Source: Bacteroidota bacterium (GTDB lineage: Bacteria > Bacteroidota > Bacteroidia > UKL13-3). Taken from it: a stretch of DNA of 64,000 nucleotides. A program made the translations under genes and the position numbers. The stretch covers positions 1 through 64,000 of the forward strand of contig JAIYAT010000034.1 in NCBI GenBank assembly GCA_027488905.1. Direction: 5' to 3'. The notes under the pieces were generated by a model. That model made no database searches. It worked only from the letters and a program-made list of their open reading frames with translations, and was not told the DNA's origin. Positions 38,299 to 47,218 of this stretch are shown here, piece by piece (the first letter of the stretch is position 1; the number at the start of each line of letters is the position of its first letter).

Positions 38299-39636
38299 TT
38301 AGTCGAGAAGTATATTTTCATCCCCCTCCGCATAGGGCAAATACAACAAAACCAATCGCATCATTTCATTGCTCTCATCCATGCCCGTTTCAAATGCCAT
38401 AGCCTTTGCTGGATAGTTTGGATTGTTTGGGTTAGCATTGGTATTGTCGTAACTAGCCTCGGCATGCAATACAGAACCTGCAGGAACTTTAATTATTGAT
38501 TTGAACCGATAAAAATCCTGCCAATTAAAATCCCACTCAGGAATATCAACCAATGGAATGGTATCATTCGACTTCGTTACGGCGTAAGCTTTAAATGTTT
38601 TTCCAATCAAATGCATATGTGGGTTTATATGCAGTAAACTTACATCATTGTTAAATTTAACATTTAAATGCGCTTTGTAAATGGTGTCGGCTGGAATTTG
38701 CCAGGTAAAACCCGGACTTGGATTCCTAGGTTGAAAAGCTGCAAAGCCCACCTTTCTCTCAATTGGCTTGCTAGAGGTATATAATCCAAGGGCTGATTGA
38801 TCTTCGGCATCTACTGCACTAGGCGAATAATGCAAACTCCGAATCAACAACACACCTCTTTTGGGCAAATCAAATCCTACTCCGGCAGGAAATTTTATCT
38901 TATCAGTTCCTGGCAACCAACCACCATGGTAAACTTCTCGTGGCATCTCTCCGTTTTTGCCGATCATCTTAAAATAGTTAAAATCTCTTAAATCCTCAAC
39001 CCTATTTACCGAATCTTCTTTGTATGTAAAATAATCGGGACCAGCATATACATCCACCTCTTCAGAAACCTCAAAAATCTGATAGGTAGCATGGTGCAAG
39101 GCTGCTTTATTGCCTGGTAAAAACTTTAAACCATTGATGGCAAAATTAGAATCTAACTCAAATGGAATTTTATAACAGATATAGGTATTCTTAGAAGATG
39201 CTTTTAAACGATAGGCTTTTGGCATTTTCATAACAATATCCGGTGTGTCTCTGATAGAAGCGGCTTGAACCAACTCCTCCTTTTCTAGTTTACCTTTATT
39301 TGCACCTTCTTTTATCCATTGAAGTAAAACCTTTTTTTCTTTTGTGTTTAAAGAGCGATTAGCTGCAAAATCTCTATAGGTGGAATTTGCTTTCCATGGC
39401 GGCATACTGCCATTTTCAACAACAACTGCCATCTCCTTAACATGTCGTTTTATCTCCTCAAAGTTTGTTAAGGCAAATGGGGCATATCCATTCTCATAAT
39501 GGCAATTCATGCATTTATTCGAAAGAATAGGCAGCACTTCTTTTGCATAAGAAACTTTCTGAGCAAGAACTCCAGACAAGAAAGTTTGGGTCAAACCGAA
39601 AAATAAAAATAAACAACGACTAATATTCACCACCAA
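38299..39636 (-). CDS. Heme c / copper monooxygenase-like secreted protein
   Basis: A 445-residue exported protein. The signal peptide ends near LAQ (about 26). A c-type heme site C42-x-x-C45-H46 (KCMNCHYENGY) is followed by SMPPWKANSTYRDFAANRSL, a pattern seen in Bacteroidota cytochrome/monooxygenase fusions. The second half contains HHATYQIFE and the copper-ligand-like HINPHMHLIGK (H-x3-H-x-H), resembling the ascorbate-dependent type II copper monooxygenases. The activity and substrate are not known. Its start overlaps the end of the peroxidase gene by 17 bases, so the two are co-transcribed. Confidence 0.78.
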   Translation of the reverse strand: MVVNISRCLFLFFGLTQTFLSGVLAQKVSYAKEVLPILSNKCMNCHYENGYAPFALTNFEEIKRHVKEMAVVVENGSMPPWKANSTYRDFAANRSLNTKEKKVLLQWIKEGANKGKLEKEELVQAASIRDTPDIVMKMPKAYRLKASSKNTYICYKIPFELDSNFAINGLKFLPGNKAALHHATYQIFEVSEEVDVYAGPDYFTYKEDSVNRVEDLRDFNYFKMIGKNGEMPREVYHGGWLPGTDKIKFPAGVGFDLPKRGVLLIRSLHYSPSAVDAEDQSALGLYTSSKPIERKVGFAAFQPRNPSPGFTWQIPADTIYKAHLNVKFNNDVSLLHINPHMHLIGKTFKAYAVTKSNDTIPLVDIPEWDFNWQDFYRFKSIIKVPAGSVLHAEASYDNTNANPNNPNYPAKAMAFETGMDESNEMMRLVLLYLPYAEGDENILLD

Positions 39637-41548
39637 TAATACGATTATCTAATTCAGGCATCAACTCTACTTTTGGAAGTGCTTCTGGCACTTCAAAAGC
39701 ATAACTTGTATCTTCCAAACTATTCATAAAGGCAATGATACTTTCAATTTCTGCTTTTGTTAAATTAAGTGGATCACTCGACAAGGTTTGAAAAGGAACC
39801 GTCAATCCATGACCAACCCCACCCCCTTTGTTATAAAAATCCATTACAGCCTCTAGGGTTAAAAAACTTCCATTATGCATATAAGGTGCAGATAAGCCAA
39901 TGTTTCTAACCGTAGGGGTTTTAAAAGAATGCTCATAAAAATTTACCTTTTCCTTGAACCTACCTTCTGACCTTCCTTTATCTGTGTCTAATGTCCAAAC
40001 TTTTTGCGCAGCATCACTTGGAACACCTAATACTTCAGATTCGGAGTCGAAAAATAAAGGAGGAGTGGTACCATTAAACACTGGTGCAAAGTGACAGGTA
40101 CCACAAGCGACCTTACCCATAAATAAATTAAAGCCTTTGATTTGTTTGGCAGTAAGCATTGTGCTATTTGCACTTCGCACAGCTTTGTCAAAGGAAGAAT
40201 TAAATGAGGTTAATGAACCTACGTAAGCAGCAAGTGCATAAGATAAAGTAGTTCTATTTATGCTTGCGTTATTAAAATCAGGAAAGGCCTCCTTAAAAAA
40301 CTTCTTATAAGATTCACTTCCATTCAACTTCTGAAAAATATCAAAATAGCTTGTATTAAACTCCTCTTTACTAAAAATAACATGTTCTGTTTGGTCTTCT
40401 AATGAGCTTGCCCTTAAATCATGGAAATATCTTTCGGCAAAAACTGCATTAATCAAACTTGGTGAATTTCGCTGTATAAACTCTCCTTTTTTAATGGAGC
40501 GGCTCTTTGGCAAGCCATCGGTAAAACCTAATTTCGGGTTATGACAACTTGCGCAACTGCGCATATTGTTGGCAGAAAGTATTGGGTCATAAAACAATAA
40601 CTTACCCAACGCTTTCACCTTATCATTTCTATAATTTGGAGGAAGCTTTAAATAAAAATCCTTTTGTAATAAGTTGGCTTCGAATAAATTTTGTGCTTCA
40701 AAATTCAAAGCATTATTGCCGGGATTAACCTCTTCCATGGTTTCAATTTCTAAAACCAGCTTGGCCTCATTTAACTTTGCAATCAATGGGTTTAGGTTTT
40801 CTATTAAAAACGCAAACCGATTCATTTCATCAAAGTTTTTGCTGTCGTTCAAAGCTTTTATAGAAGCATTTAAAAGTTTTTCAATCTGTGCATAAAGCTC
40901 AGGCTTTTTGGCCGTTAGTGCTGCTTGATATAAACTTATAAAAGACCTTATGCTTTTCAACACTGCTTTTGAATCTTCTATACCAGCAAGGGTTCCTGGT
41001 GTATCAAACCCTGTTAGTCCTAAACTAAATAATCTTACTAAAGCTACAAAAGCGCCTTCAAAAATGTATCTGTCATAAATTTTAGTTTGCCATTGGTAAT
41101 CTTGCAAAGTTCTTTTAAGGGTTTCGGTTTGAACCAATAGCTGAGCGGCTGCGGCCGAATCTGGAAGCTCAGTCATTAATTCATCTATTACTTGCAAGCC
41201 AACAGGTTCTATAACCAATAAACTAGGTGCTGTTTTCTCTAGATGTGGCAAAGGTGCACCGTTAATGTGTTCCTTAACCAAAACTGGGTCGGTATATTCC
41301 AATAAGAATTCTATTTGTTTATAGCTTTGCCTTAGTTCAGCATAAGCAAGTTTTACAACCTTAGTTTGAACTTTTCCTTGGTTCAAACCAAAAACTAGGT
41401 TATTAAATTGAGTTAATGTTTGTTTAAAATGAGCAAGCTTATCTACTGCTAAAGATTGTGAAAGTGTATCACTTTGCTTATTAGCACTTAAAAGTGTCCA
41501 AGAAAAAGCAATTCCTAACAAACCAATAACTACTAGTAATTTTTTCAT
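39620..41548 (-). CDS. Di-heme cytochrome c peroxidase-like protein with N-terminal helical domain
   Basis: A 642-residue periplasmic protein of the CCP/MauG family. I chose the ATG at 41548 (MKKLLVVIG), which starts the signal peptide; an upstream in-frame start at 41584 lies inside a terminator hairpin. Residues about 30-310 are a long helical region not present in the classical ~330-residue peroxidases. The two heme sites are C332-A-S-C335-H336 and C482-G-T-C485-H486, and YMHNGSFLTLEAVMDFYNKGG is the usual C-terminal segment. It should reduce peroxide or oxidise a partner protein. It overlaps the monooxygenase-like gene. Confidence 0.85.
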   Translation of the reverse strand: MKKLLVVIGLLGIAFSWTLLSANKQSDTLSQSLAVDKLAHFKQTLTQFNNLVFGLNQGKVQTKVVKLAYAELRQSYKQIEFLLEYTDPVLVKEHINGAPLPHLEKTAPSLLVIEPVGLQVIDELMTELPDSAAAAQLLVQTETLKRTLQDYQWQTKIYDRYIFEGAFVALVRLFSLGLTGFDTPGTLAGIEDSKAVLKSIRSFISLYQAALTAKKPELYAQIEKLLNASIKALNDSKNFDEMNRFAFLIENLNPLIAKLNEAKLVLEIETMEEVNPGNNALNFEAQNLFEANLLQKDFYLKLPPNYRNDKVKALGKLLFYDPILSANNMRSCASCHNPKLGFTDGLPKSRSIKKGEFIQRNSPSLINAVFAERYFHDLRASSLEDQTEHVIFSKEEFNTSYFDIFQKLNGSESYKKFFKEAFPDFNNASINRTTLSYALAAYVGSLTSFNSSFDKAVRSANSTMLTAKQIKGFNLFMGKVACGTCHFAPVFNGTTPPLFFDSESEVLGVPSDAAQKVWTLDTDKGRSEGRFKEKVNFYEHSFKTPTVRNIGLSAPYMHNGSFLTLEAVMDFYNKGGGVGHGLTVPFQTLSSDPLNLTKAEIESIIAFMNSLEDTSYAFEVPEALPKVELMPELDNRIIGGEY

Positions 41549-41554
41549 ACGCTT

Positions 41555-41590
41555 AAAAACAAAAAGTCGGGGTTGGCAAGCCAACCCCGA
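41555..41590 (-). terminator. Terminator between phoX-like gene and peroxidase gene
   Basis: TCGGGGTTGGC (41567-41577) pairs perfectly with GCCAACCCCGA (41580-41590) with a two-base loop. On the minus strand it is followed by CTTTTTGTTTTT, ending only about seven bases before the peroxidase start codon at 41548. Confidence 0.88.
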
Positions 41591-41629
41591 ACCATTTGAT
41601 CAAATTCTAACTAAAAATGAAGACCTTAA

Positions 41630-43489
41630 TTATTCTACTACAAACTTTAAAGACTCACCTTTATCATTCATGATGATATAAGTTCCACTAGCTAAGTCTG
41701 TAACATCAACTGTATTAACATCACGGTAAACTTTCAAACGCTTTCCGTTAATATCATAGATAGCAACGTCCATTGCTTTATCTAAATTTAACTCACGTGC
41801 AACTGGATTTGGATATACTGAGAAAGTAGCTGTACCAGACTTTTTAATATCATTCAAGGCAGTTGGTATTCCATCCCATCCGCTAATTGCATAAGTTAAT
41901 GAGTTATTGTATGGGAATGTATTTGTTGTTGCAGGATGTTGAGCATTCAACAACATTGTTTTACTATCCAAGGCAATGGCACCTGTAATTTCTGCACCTG
42001 GAGAACAAGCTGCAACACGAATCAAATCACTAAAAGTAGGATTAGGAATAGACATGTCTAATAAAAATGCCTCACAAATAGTTTGATTTGAACCTTGGTA
42101 TTCTGCTGGTGTACGTCCCCAGTTTCTTCCATTTAAATCTTCACTAATAATCATGTAATCTTTGTTTCCAACATGCATAAAGTTTAATCCATCAGGATTT
42201 GAAAGGTGAATTGAAGGATATTGGCTTACTGGCTTAGATGCTGCAGAACCATTAAACGGACCACCTTCGATGTAAGTTTTAACTTCGTTAGTAGTTAAGT
42301 CTAATTCTAAAACACGACCATAATAATCTTTGAAAGCTCCGTTTCTTACTGAATCAGCTGCTGCTGCATCAGAATTAGGGAAATCAGAACCATTAACTGT
42401 TTTATAACGATTCTTATACGCTAATACTAAATGTGGAGCAACTACACCTGTAGCTTTAAAAGCATTACCAGGATTATCATTACCAGTTTCTGTAACATAA
42501 ACTTTACCATTTCCTTTGTTATAAGCAACCCACTCTAAACGAGTAAACATAGTAGCACCGTTTCTTAAACCAAATTTGCTGATGTTTAACATGGTGTCAA
42601 AATCATTTGGCACAGTAATCCATTTAGTTGGCGCATCATGCTTGTAGATGTAAGTAGTACCAGAAGTAAAATCACCTGCAGTATTAGCCACAAACTTTAC
42701 CAATAAACCTGGAGTAGCATCTTCTCCTAAGAAAACAGTTTTGTTATCTGGAAGAATAGCTCCACCTTCCCAACCAGCTCTACCCCAGTTGTATTGTTTG
42801 CGGATTGCCTTTGCTTGCTTAGGGTCAATTTCTACCATCCAATTCCAGTTTTGGTATTTCTTAATGGTTTTTCCATTAAAGCCAGGGAAACCTGCAGGAG
42901 TGGTAGTTCCAATTGTAAAATCTGCAGTATCTCTTAATCCAGAACTAACAGAAGCATTATTGCTAGCCAACCATTCTTCTGCTGTCCAAATTCTACCATC
43001 TGGTGCTGAAATACCAGAGCAGTTCATACCAGTTTCGCCAGTGATATTTGTGAAATCTACGTTGAAGAATTTTCCAGAACGGCCATCATTTAAAGTTTGA
43101 GGAACAATTTCTAAGACATCGCCTTTTAATCTGCGAAGTTTAAAAACTGTCATACCACCACCATCACCAATCATATCATTCTTTTGAATCATTTCATGGT
43201 TAACAGAAACCCAACCTAAATCAGGTGTTCCAGCAGCTTTATCTGGTGTAAAACCAATAAAATCATGCCATTGCTTTGCTACAGTTTTACCGGCAGGGTT
43301 GCCATAAGTAGGAGTTGTTTCTACTGTATCAACACCACCTACAAATAAAACTTGTAGTTTAAGAGGTGATTTTGGCATCCAAACAGTCGTTGCAGACCAA
43401 GTTGTGTCAATATTTACAGGAAAAGGAATTTGTGCTGAAGCTGCCATAGCGAGTGACAGACCCAATACTGAAAGTAATGATTTTTTCAT
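41630..43489 (-). CDS. phoX: PhoX-family phosphatase with T9SS signal
   Basis: A 619-residue exported protein of the PhoX/DUF839 family, calcium- and iron-dependent alkaline phosphatases. I chose the ATG at 43489 (MKKSLLSVLG), the start of the signal peptide; a frame from 43516 adds nine residues. The sequence GMNCSGISAPDGRIWTAEEWL matches the N-C-x-G...T-x-E-E metal-site motif of PhoX, and VSVNHEM, GWEGGAI and MLNAQHP further match the family. Residues about 548-619 (VYPNPVARELN...) are a T9SS sorting domain, so it acts at the surface or outside. It starts the phosphatase-peroxidase-monooxygenase group. Confidence 0.85.
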   Translation of the reverse strand: MKKSLLSVLGLSLAMAASAQIPFPVNIDTTWSATTVWMPKSPLKLQVLFVGGVDTVETTPTYGNPAGKTVAKQWHDFIGFTPDKAAGTPDLGWVSVNHEMIQKNDMIGDGGGMTVFKLRRLKGDVLEIVPQTLNDGRSGKFFNVDFTNITGETGMNCSGISAPDGRIWTAEEWLASNNASVSSGLRDTADFTIGTTTPAGFPGFNGKTIKKYQNWNWMVEIDPKQAKAIRKQYNWGRAGWEGGAILPDNKTVFLGEDATPGLLVKFVANTAGDFTSGTTYIYKHDAPTKWITVPNDFDTMLNISKFGLRNGATMFTRLEWVAYNKGNGKVYVTETGNDNPGNAFKATGVVAPHLVLAYKNRYKTVNGSDFPNSDAAAADSVRNGAFKDYYGRVLELDLTTNEVKTYIEGGPFNGSAASKPVSQYPSIHLSNPDGLNFMHVGNKDYMIISEDLNGRNWGRTPAEYQGSNQTICEAFLLDMSIPNPTFSDLIRVAACSPGAEITGAIALDSKTMLLNAQHPATTNTFPYNNSLTYAISGWDGIPTALNDIKKSGTATFSVYPNPVARELNLDKAMDVAIYDINGKRLKVYRDVNTVDVTDLASGTYIIMNDKGESLKFVVE

Positions 43490-43587
43490 TTTGCTTAATT
43501 TACGATTTGCTGACAAAAGTCAGTTTATCTTATTAAGCAAACTTTTCCTTCACTTAAACAAATTAAAATCCTAAAGTTAAGATAACA

Positions 43588-44778
43588 TTACGCAATGACT
43601 TTTAGCTCCATGCCAATTTTAATAAATGCAGCAATAGCCTTATCTAAATGCGCCTTCTCATGACCAGCCGAAATTTGAACCCTAATGCGGGCTTGTCCTT
43701 TTGGTACAACTGGATAATAAAATCCAACCACATATACGCCTTCATCTAAAAGCTTAGCCGCAAAGTCTTGGGATAATTTAGCATCATACAGCATGACAGG
43801 AACAATTGGATGCTCACCTGGCTTAATATCAAAACCTGCTTCAGTCATTTTCGCCCTGAAGTACTGGGTACTTTCCCAAAGCTTATCTCTTAAAGCTGTA
43901 GTTTCGGTTAGCATATTTAATACTTCTATGCTTGCACCCACAATAGACGGAGCTAATGTATTAGAGAATAAATATGGCCTTGAACGCTGGCGCAATATTT
44001 CTATCACTTCTTTTTTGCCAGAAGTAAAACCGCCCATGGCGCCACCTAAGGCTTTTCCTAAGGTTCCAGTAATAATATCTATTTTACCTAAAACGCCTCT
44101 GTATTCGTGAGTGCCTCTTCCGTTATCTCCCATAAACCCGCTGGCATGACATTCATCTACCATAATAAGAGCATTATACTTCTCTGCTAAAGTAACAATA
44201 TGATCTAATTGAGCAATAGTTCCATCCATGCTAAAAACACCATCCGTTACAATAATTCTATTGCGGCAATGTTGCGTTTCTTGCAGCTTAGTTTCTAAAT
44301 CAAGCATGTTATTATGCTCGTAACGGTGTCTTTCAGCTTTGCAAAGTCTAACACCATCTATGATACTTGCATGGTTTAAAGCATCACTTATGATTGCATC
44401 TTGCTCATTAAACAAAGGCTCAAAAACACCTCCATTGGCATCAAAGGCTGCCGCATATAAAATGGTATCTTCAGTTCCTAAAAAATCTGCAATTTTTTGC
44501 TCTAGTTGTTTATGTATGTCTTGAGTACCACAAATAAATCGAACCGAACTCATACCAAATCCATGGGAATCTATTGCATTTTTTGCAGCAGATGTCACTC
44601 TTGGGTGTGAGGATAATCCTAAATAATTATTGGCACAAAAGATAAGTACTTGCTTGCCATTTTCTAAGGTAACTTCAGCACCTTGTGGTGAGGTAATGAT
44701 ACGCTCTCTTTTATATAATCCTGCCGATTCAATCTCTGCTAATTCAGCTTGAAGTTGTTGTTGTAATTGTCCGTACAT
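43588..44778 (-). CDS. kbl: Glycine C-acetyltransferase (2-amino-3-ketobutyrate CoA ligase)
   Basis: A 396-residue PLP enzyme of the alpha-oxoamine synthase family that cleaves 2-amino-3-ketobutyrate with CoA to glycine and acetyl-CoA, the second step of threonine degradation. The PLP lysine is in TGTLGKALGGAMGGF, the substrate loop is VDECHASGFMG, and the N-terminal SSVRFICGTQDIHKQLE and C-terminal GQARIRVQISAGHE are typical of KBL. Length is normal. Threonine dehydrogenase is not in this window. The gene lies 51 bases after the FG-GAP gene, in the same direction. Confidence 0.95.
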   Translation of the reverse strand: MYGQLQQQLQAELAEIESAGLYKRERIITSPQGAEVTLENGKQVLIFCANNYLGLSSHPRVTSAAKNAIDSHGFGMSSVRFICGTQDIHKQLEQKIADFLGTEDTILYAAAFDANGGVFEPLFNEQDAIISDALNHASIIDGVRLCKAERHRYEHNNMLDLETKLQETQHCRNRIIVTDGVFSMDGTIAQLDHIVTLAEKYNALIMVDECHASGFMGDNGRGTHEYRGVLGKIDIITGTLGKALGGAMGGFTSGKKEVIEILRQRSRPYLFSNTLAPSIVGASIEVLNMLTETTALRDKLWESTQYFRAKMTEAGFDIKPGEHPIVPVMLYDAKLSQDFAAKLLDEGVYVVGFYYPVVPKGQARIRVQISAGHEKAHLDKAIAAFIKIGMELKVIA

Positions 44779-44829
44779 AGTTTAAGAATTTTCAGCGAAT
44801 ATAATAATTTTAGTTTGGGTCGAACCAAG

Positions 44830-47124
44830 TTATTCTATTACCACCTTATGACTCATTCTAGCGCCTGTAACCGTTTCGATATTCAAGATATACAAACCTT
44901 TTTCTAGGTTCAAGGCTAATTCTTGCTCATAACCATTGATAGTGCCTTTAGTTATTTCTGCACCTGTTAAAGAATAAACTGTATAGTTTGCATTTTTTAG
45001 GTTTGTATTGAACCTAAGCATAAAGCGCCCGTTAGACGGATTTGGATATAAGACCGATTCAAAACTTTCTTTTTGAGTATTTTTTAGGCCACTGATAATC
45101 CCACTGATTGTGGGCGAATAAAGTTGCAGCCCTCCTCTTGTGTTTCCTATCAATAATTCACTCACCCCATCTGCATCTATGTCACCAGTAAAGGGTACAC
45201 TTCTTGCTCCAAAGGTGTAATCTGCTAAGGGAGCACTAGGAAAGTCGCTGTAAATACCTGATATCTCTTGACACACACGTGTCGCGCTCGGGTCAAAGTT
45301 TCTAAACAAATGTACACGTCCAGATTGTGCTCCAACCAAAATTTCAAAGTTACCATCTTTGTCTAAATCGCATACATGTGGTGTTGAATATCCAGGGAAA
45401 TAAAATGGTGGTTGGCCCGGACTTAATGCCACTTGAGAAATATTAATTTTACCGATTGAATCTATGCTTGGGTCTGCACCAAAGGCTGCAGAATCCGCCC
45501 TTCCATTATTTTGATAGTAAGCCAAAGTTCCATTTCTTCTACCAATTACAATGTCTAAGGCATTGTCTTTATTTAAGTCTATGAGTTGTGGGGCAGCAAA
45601 AGTTCCCGCATAGATATTAAAATAATTGTTGCTGATTTTATTGAAACTTAGGTTTGATCCGTTGCTTGTATTTTTATAATAATGAAGGCTGCCGTTTTGA
45701 TCACCAAGCAGTAAATCTAATTTACCATCATTGTCTAAGTCGCCAAAAGTGGGAGAAATTCTATAAATCTTATTGGGACCATCATTGATTTTTAAAAAGT
45801 TGGTATCTTTTAACACATAAGAGGCTTTTGCACTTGTTCCAATATTTTCATAATACACCAACCTATCGTTACTGTTGCTTGTAAATAAAAAATCTCCTTG
45901 AGTGGCAATTACCATGTCTAAATCTCCGTCATTATCTAAATCTGCCAACTGCGGGGCACTGCTGCCACCTAGGTCTAGCATCTGCCCTACTAAAAAGTCG
46001 GATTGTTGAAACGCAAACTGAAAGGCAGTAGCAGATGTATTATGATAGCTTAGCACCATGTTCCTGTTCTTGGCTCCTTCAGGTGAGTTTGGTGTAACTA
46101 TTAAATCTCTGCGGCCATCTCCATTGATATCTACTAAATAGGTGGCTGGGAATAACTGAATAGAGGCTCTTTTACCAACCATTGGAAACACGGTATCTTG
46201 CTTGATGATAGAATCTCTTCCTAACTTATTTATGGTTCTGCCATTGGTTAAAAGAATTACTTCATTAAACCCTACATCACCATATAATAAATCTTTATCA
46301 CCATCATTGTCATAATCTAAGAGCGTTAAAGTTGTACCATTGTGTTTGCGACCATGTTTATATTCTCGGAAACACGGACTATTATCATTAAGCAAAAAGC
46401 CGTTTGTATTAACTAAATAAGACATATACCCCCAACATTCGTCTCTATATTTAAACAACAATGAATCACATCCATATTTTAGTTCCTTACTCATGTTCTG
46501 GTAAAAGGTAATCACATTCTTTCCATTTGGCATTATGAGCAAATCCAAATCGCCATCACCATCTATATCGTCTATTGCATTGATGTCGGAAATGGATAGG
46601 TTCAAATTAAAAGGTGGCAAATCTGCTATACCTACATCCTTAATTTGGTTTTTGTCTTGCGTCCACTTTAGCACACCAGGAGTAGTACTTATATTTCTTA
46701 GGACACGCAAGCCATTGGAAGAAATGTATTCTCCTGGATCTGGTTGACTGTTATAATCTGTTTCGGTAAAAATATCCATTTTGCCATCACAGTTATAATC
46801 TCTTAGCAAGGCCCAACTGTATAACTTTGGAAATTGCACTTCATATTGTGGCGCATGTACCCAACGATTGTTTTTGCGCAAGAAGCAAAATACTTTGTTA
46901 CCAATTCGCTCAAACACAAATAAATCTTGCACATTGTCTCCATCTAAATCTATGTTAGAAAACTGAGGATTACTCCATCCTCCAGTAAAGGGATACAATA
47001 AAGTATCCAATCCATTCTCACTAACTTTTGCTTTGTTGGCAAGGTTAAATTTTATGACTTGGGCAGGGAGGTTTAAATACAAGCCCATTAAAAGTATAGA
47101 GAGTATAGGTAATTTTAATTTCAT
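44830..47124 (-). CDS. Secreted FG-GAP/VCBS repeat protein with T9SS signal (paralogue 1)
   Basis: A 764-residue exported protein with a signal peptide (about 1-21), many Ca-binding FG-GAP/VCBS repeats (DLDGDNVQDLFVFER, DYDNDGDKDLLYGD, DIDGDGDLDLL, DADGVSELLIG) arranged as a probable beta-propeller, and a T9SS sorting domain (LYPNPSNGRFML...). It is closely related to the gene immediately upstream (47219-49522); the N-terminal halves match over most positions. The pair likely arose by tandem duplication and serves at the cell surface. No enzymatic motif is present. Confidence 0.85.
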   Translation of the reverse strand: MKLKLPILSILLMGLYLNLPAQVIKFNLANKAKVSENGLDTLLYPFTGGWSNPQFSNIDLDGDNVQDLFVFERIGNKVFCFLRKNNRWVHAPQYEVQFPKLYSWALLRDYNCDGKMDIFTETDYNSQPDPGEYISSNGLRVLRNISTTPGVLKWTQDKNQIKDVGIADLPPFNLNLSISDINAIDDIDGDGDLDLLIMPNGKNVITFYQNMSKELKYGCDSLLFKYRDECWGYMSYLVNTNGFLLNDNSPCFREYKHGRKHNGTTLTLLDYDNDGDKDLLYGDVGFNEVILLTNGRTINKLGRDSIIKQDTVFPMVGKRASIQLFPATYLVDINGDGRRDLIVTPNSPEGAKNRNMVLSYHNTSATAFQFAFQQSDFLVGQMLDLGGSSAPQLADLDNDGDLDMVIATQGDFLFTSNSNDRLVYYENIGTSAKASYVLKDTNFLKINDGPNKIYRISPTFGDLDNDGKLDLLLGDQNGSLHYYKNTSNGSNLSFNKISNNYFNIYAGTFAAPQLIDLNKDNALDIVIGRRNGTLAYYQNNGRADSAAFGADPSIDSIGKINISQVALSPGQPPFYFPGYSTPHVCDLDKDGNFEILVGAQSGRVHLFRNFDPSATRVCQEISGIYSDFPSAPLADYTFGARSVPFTGDIDADGVSELLIGNTRGGLQLYSPTISGIISGLKNTQKESFESVLYPNPSNGRFMLRFNTNLKNANYTVYSLTGAEITKGTINGYEQELALNLEKGLYILNIETVTGARMSHKVVIE

Positions 47125-47218
47125 TGTTCTATTTAATATTATTCAAATTTATCGAAAAGCTGGTTTATTTAGCTGCAAATGACGAATATCATTTGTTCTA
47201 TACGAGAATTTTACTTTC

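Noticed and set aside
43510-43523. CTGAC-AAAA-GTCAG inverted repeat 21 bases upstream of the phoX start
   Set aside because: Perfect but only 5-bp arms; no second copy found at the other genes of the locus, so an operator is not supported.
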